Origin: Schinkia azotoformans LMG 9581
GTDB lineage: Bacteria; Bacillota; Bacilli; Bacillales; Bacillaceae_J
Assembly: GCF_000307855.1 (NCBI RefSeq)
Contig: NZ_AJLR01000120.1
Span: forward strand, 1-64,000
Direction of reading: 5' to 3'
Length of the DNA stretch: 64,000 bases
In this document: positions 63,719 through 64,000 of the stretch, one piece after another
Numbering within the stretch: the first letter of the stretch is position 1
Layout of the letters: the number at the start of each line of letters is the position of its first letter
Made by a program: the position numbers and the translations under genes
The notes under the pieces: generated by a model
The model's database searches: none
What the model saw: the letters and a program-made list of their open reading frames with translations, nothing else
What the model was told of the DNA's origin: nothing

Positions 63719-63747
63719 TTGCAAGTTGTGTTTTCTTTTCTTATACT
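63719..63747 (+). promoter_or_regulatory. Promoter of the pncB gene
   Basis: TTGCAA (63719-63724), a 17-nt spacer and TATACT (63742-63747) form a good SigA promoter. It leaves a leader of about 115 nt before the pncB ATG, in which I saw no clear hairpin. Confidence 0.65.
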
Positions 63748-63870
63748 TTGAAAAATATGTATAATAATTTCTAAAGCTATTGTACATTTAATAGAAATAA
63801 ATCACCTTGGAATATTACAGATATTTATTTGAATTTTGGTTAAAGCTCTTAATAATGGAGGGAAATTTAA

Positions 63871-64000
63871 ATGGGAAAATACACAGATGATAGTCTAGGG
63901 TTACATACAGACTTATATCAAATTAATATGGCTGAAACATATTGGGAAGATGATCTGCACAATCGAAAGGCTGTTTTTGAGATTTTCTTTCGAAAGATGC
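63871..64000 (+). CDS. pncB: Nicotinate phosphoribosyltransferase, N-terminal part (cut by window edge)
   Basis: The first 43 residues (GLHTDLYQINMAETYWEDD, KAVFEIFFRKM) match the start of nicotinate phosphoribosyltransferase, which salvages nicotinate into NAD. ATGGAGGG precedes the ATG. The rest lies beyond 64000. Confidence 0.85.
   Translation, partial: MGKYTDDSLGLHTDLYQINMAETYWEDDLHNRKAVFEIFFRKM

Noticed and set aside
1-64000. CRISPR arrays, insertion sequences, tRNA or rRNA genes, prophage
   Set aside because: I saw no repeat-spacer pattern, transposase, conserved RNA core or phage structural gene anywhere in the window.

Overview
This is a low-GC chromosomal window whose gene repertoire points to an aerobic or facultative spore-forming Firmicute of the Bacillaceae (Neobacillus, Mesobacillus or Priestia-like; the genus is an inference). 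The pointers are a CbiH60-type fused cobalamin enzyme and CbiET as in Bacillus/Priestia megaterium, ycsFGI/kip-type 5-oxoprolinase genes, BirA-box biotin genes, strong AGGAGG-like ribosome sites and frequent GTG/TTG starts. No rRNA, tRNA, CRISPR array or insertion sequence was seen.

Region 1 (about 490-22950): a cobalamin riboswitch with a terminator controls one 25-gene + strand operon. It encodes cobalt uptake (cbiMNQO) and an almost complete oxygen-independent (early cobalt insertion) adenosylcobalamin pathway: uroporphyrinogen III methylation (cobA), precorrin-2 oxidation (sirC-like), cobalt insertion (cbiX), corrin ring synthesis (cbiL, H60, F, G, D, J, ET, C), amidation (cbiA, cbiP), adenosylation (btuR), aminopropanol arm (pduX-like kinase, cobD, cbiB) and nucleotide loop (cobU, cobS, cobT, cobC). 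No gene for making dimethylbenzimidazole is present.

Region 2 (about 22970-38430): a divergent FadR-type repressor faces a catabolic gene set: a creatinase-like M24 protein with altered metal ligands, an ATP-dependent hydantoinase/oxoprolinase pair (HyuA/HyuB), an NCS1 permease, an acyl-CoA dehydrogenase, an SDR, both subunits of a Rieske ring-hydroxylating oxygenase, a glutamine-synthetase-like ligase, an unknown 91-aa protein, a class II glutamine-amidotransferase-like hydrolase, a broken flavin monooxygenase and a PPOX-fold protein. Rieske alpha/beta plus GS-like plus GATase-like is the gene logic of the aniline (gamma-glutamylanilide) pathway. Its combination here with HyuAB, M24 and an NCS1 permease is the strongest candidate for an undescribed catabolic system. 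No cognate reductase is present.

Region 3 (38846-47671): rmuC, then an IclR regulator and the 5-oxoprolinase cluster (pxpC-pxpB on -, pxpA-Nramp transporter-DUF1445 on +). This is followed by a deletion scar that joins a 5'-truncated acyl-CoA dehydrogenase-like gene (-) to a 5'-truncated ABC substrate-binding protein gene (+), leaving an orphan ABC permease.

Region 4 (47740-53250): biotin genes bioB (-) and bioY-bioD-bioA (+), diverging from two nearly identical 29-nt BirA operators, then a thiolase and a remnant of an HpcH/HpaI-type aldolase.

Region 5 (53254-64000): small CWC and GNAT genes, a DIP1984-like gene, then a complete four-gene Wadjet-type SMC anti-plasmid defence system of the DUF2397/DUF2398/SMC/DUF2399 kind. 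After it come a Uma2-family nuclease gene and the start of a nicotinate phosphoribosyltransferase gene cut by the window edge.
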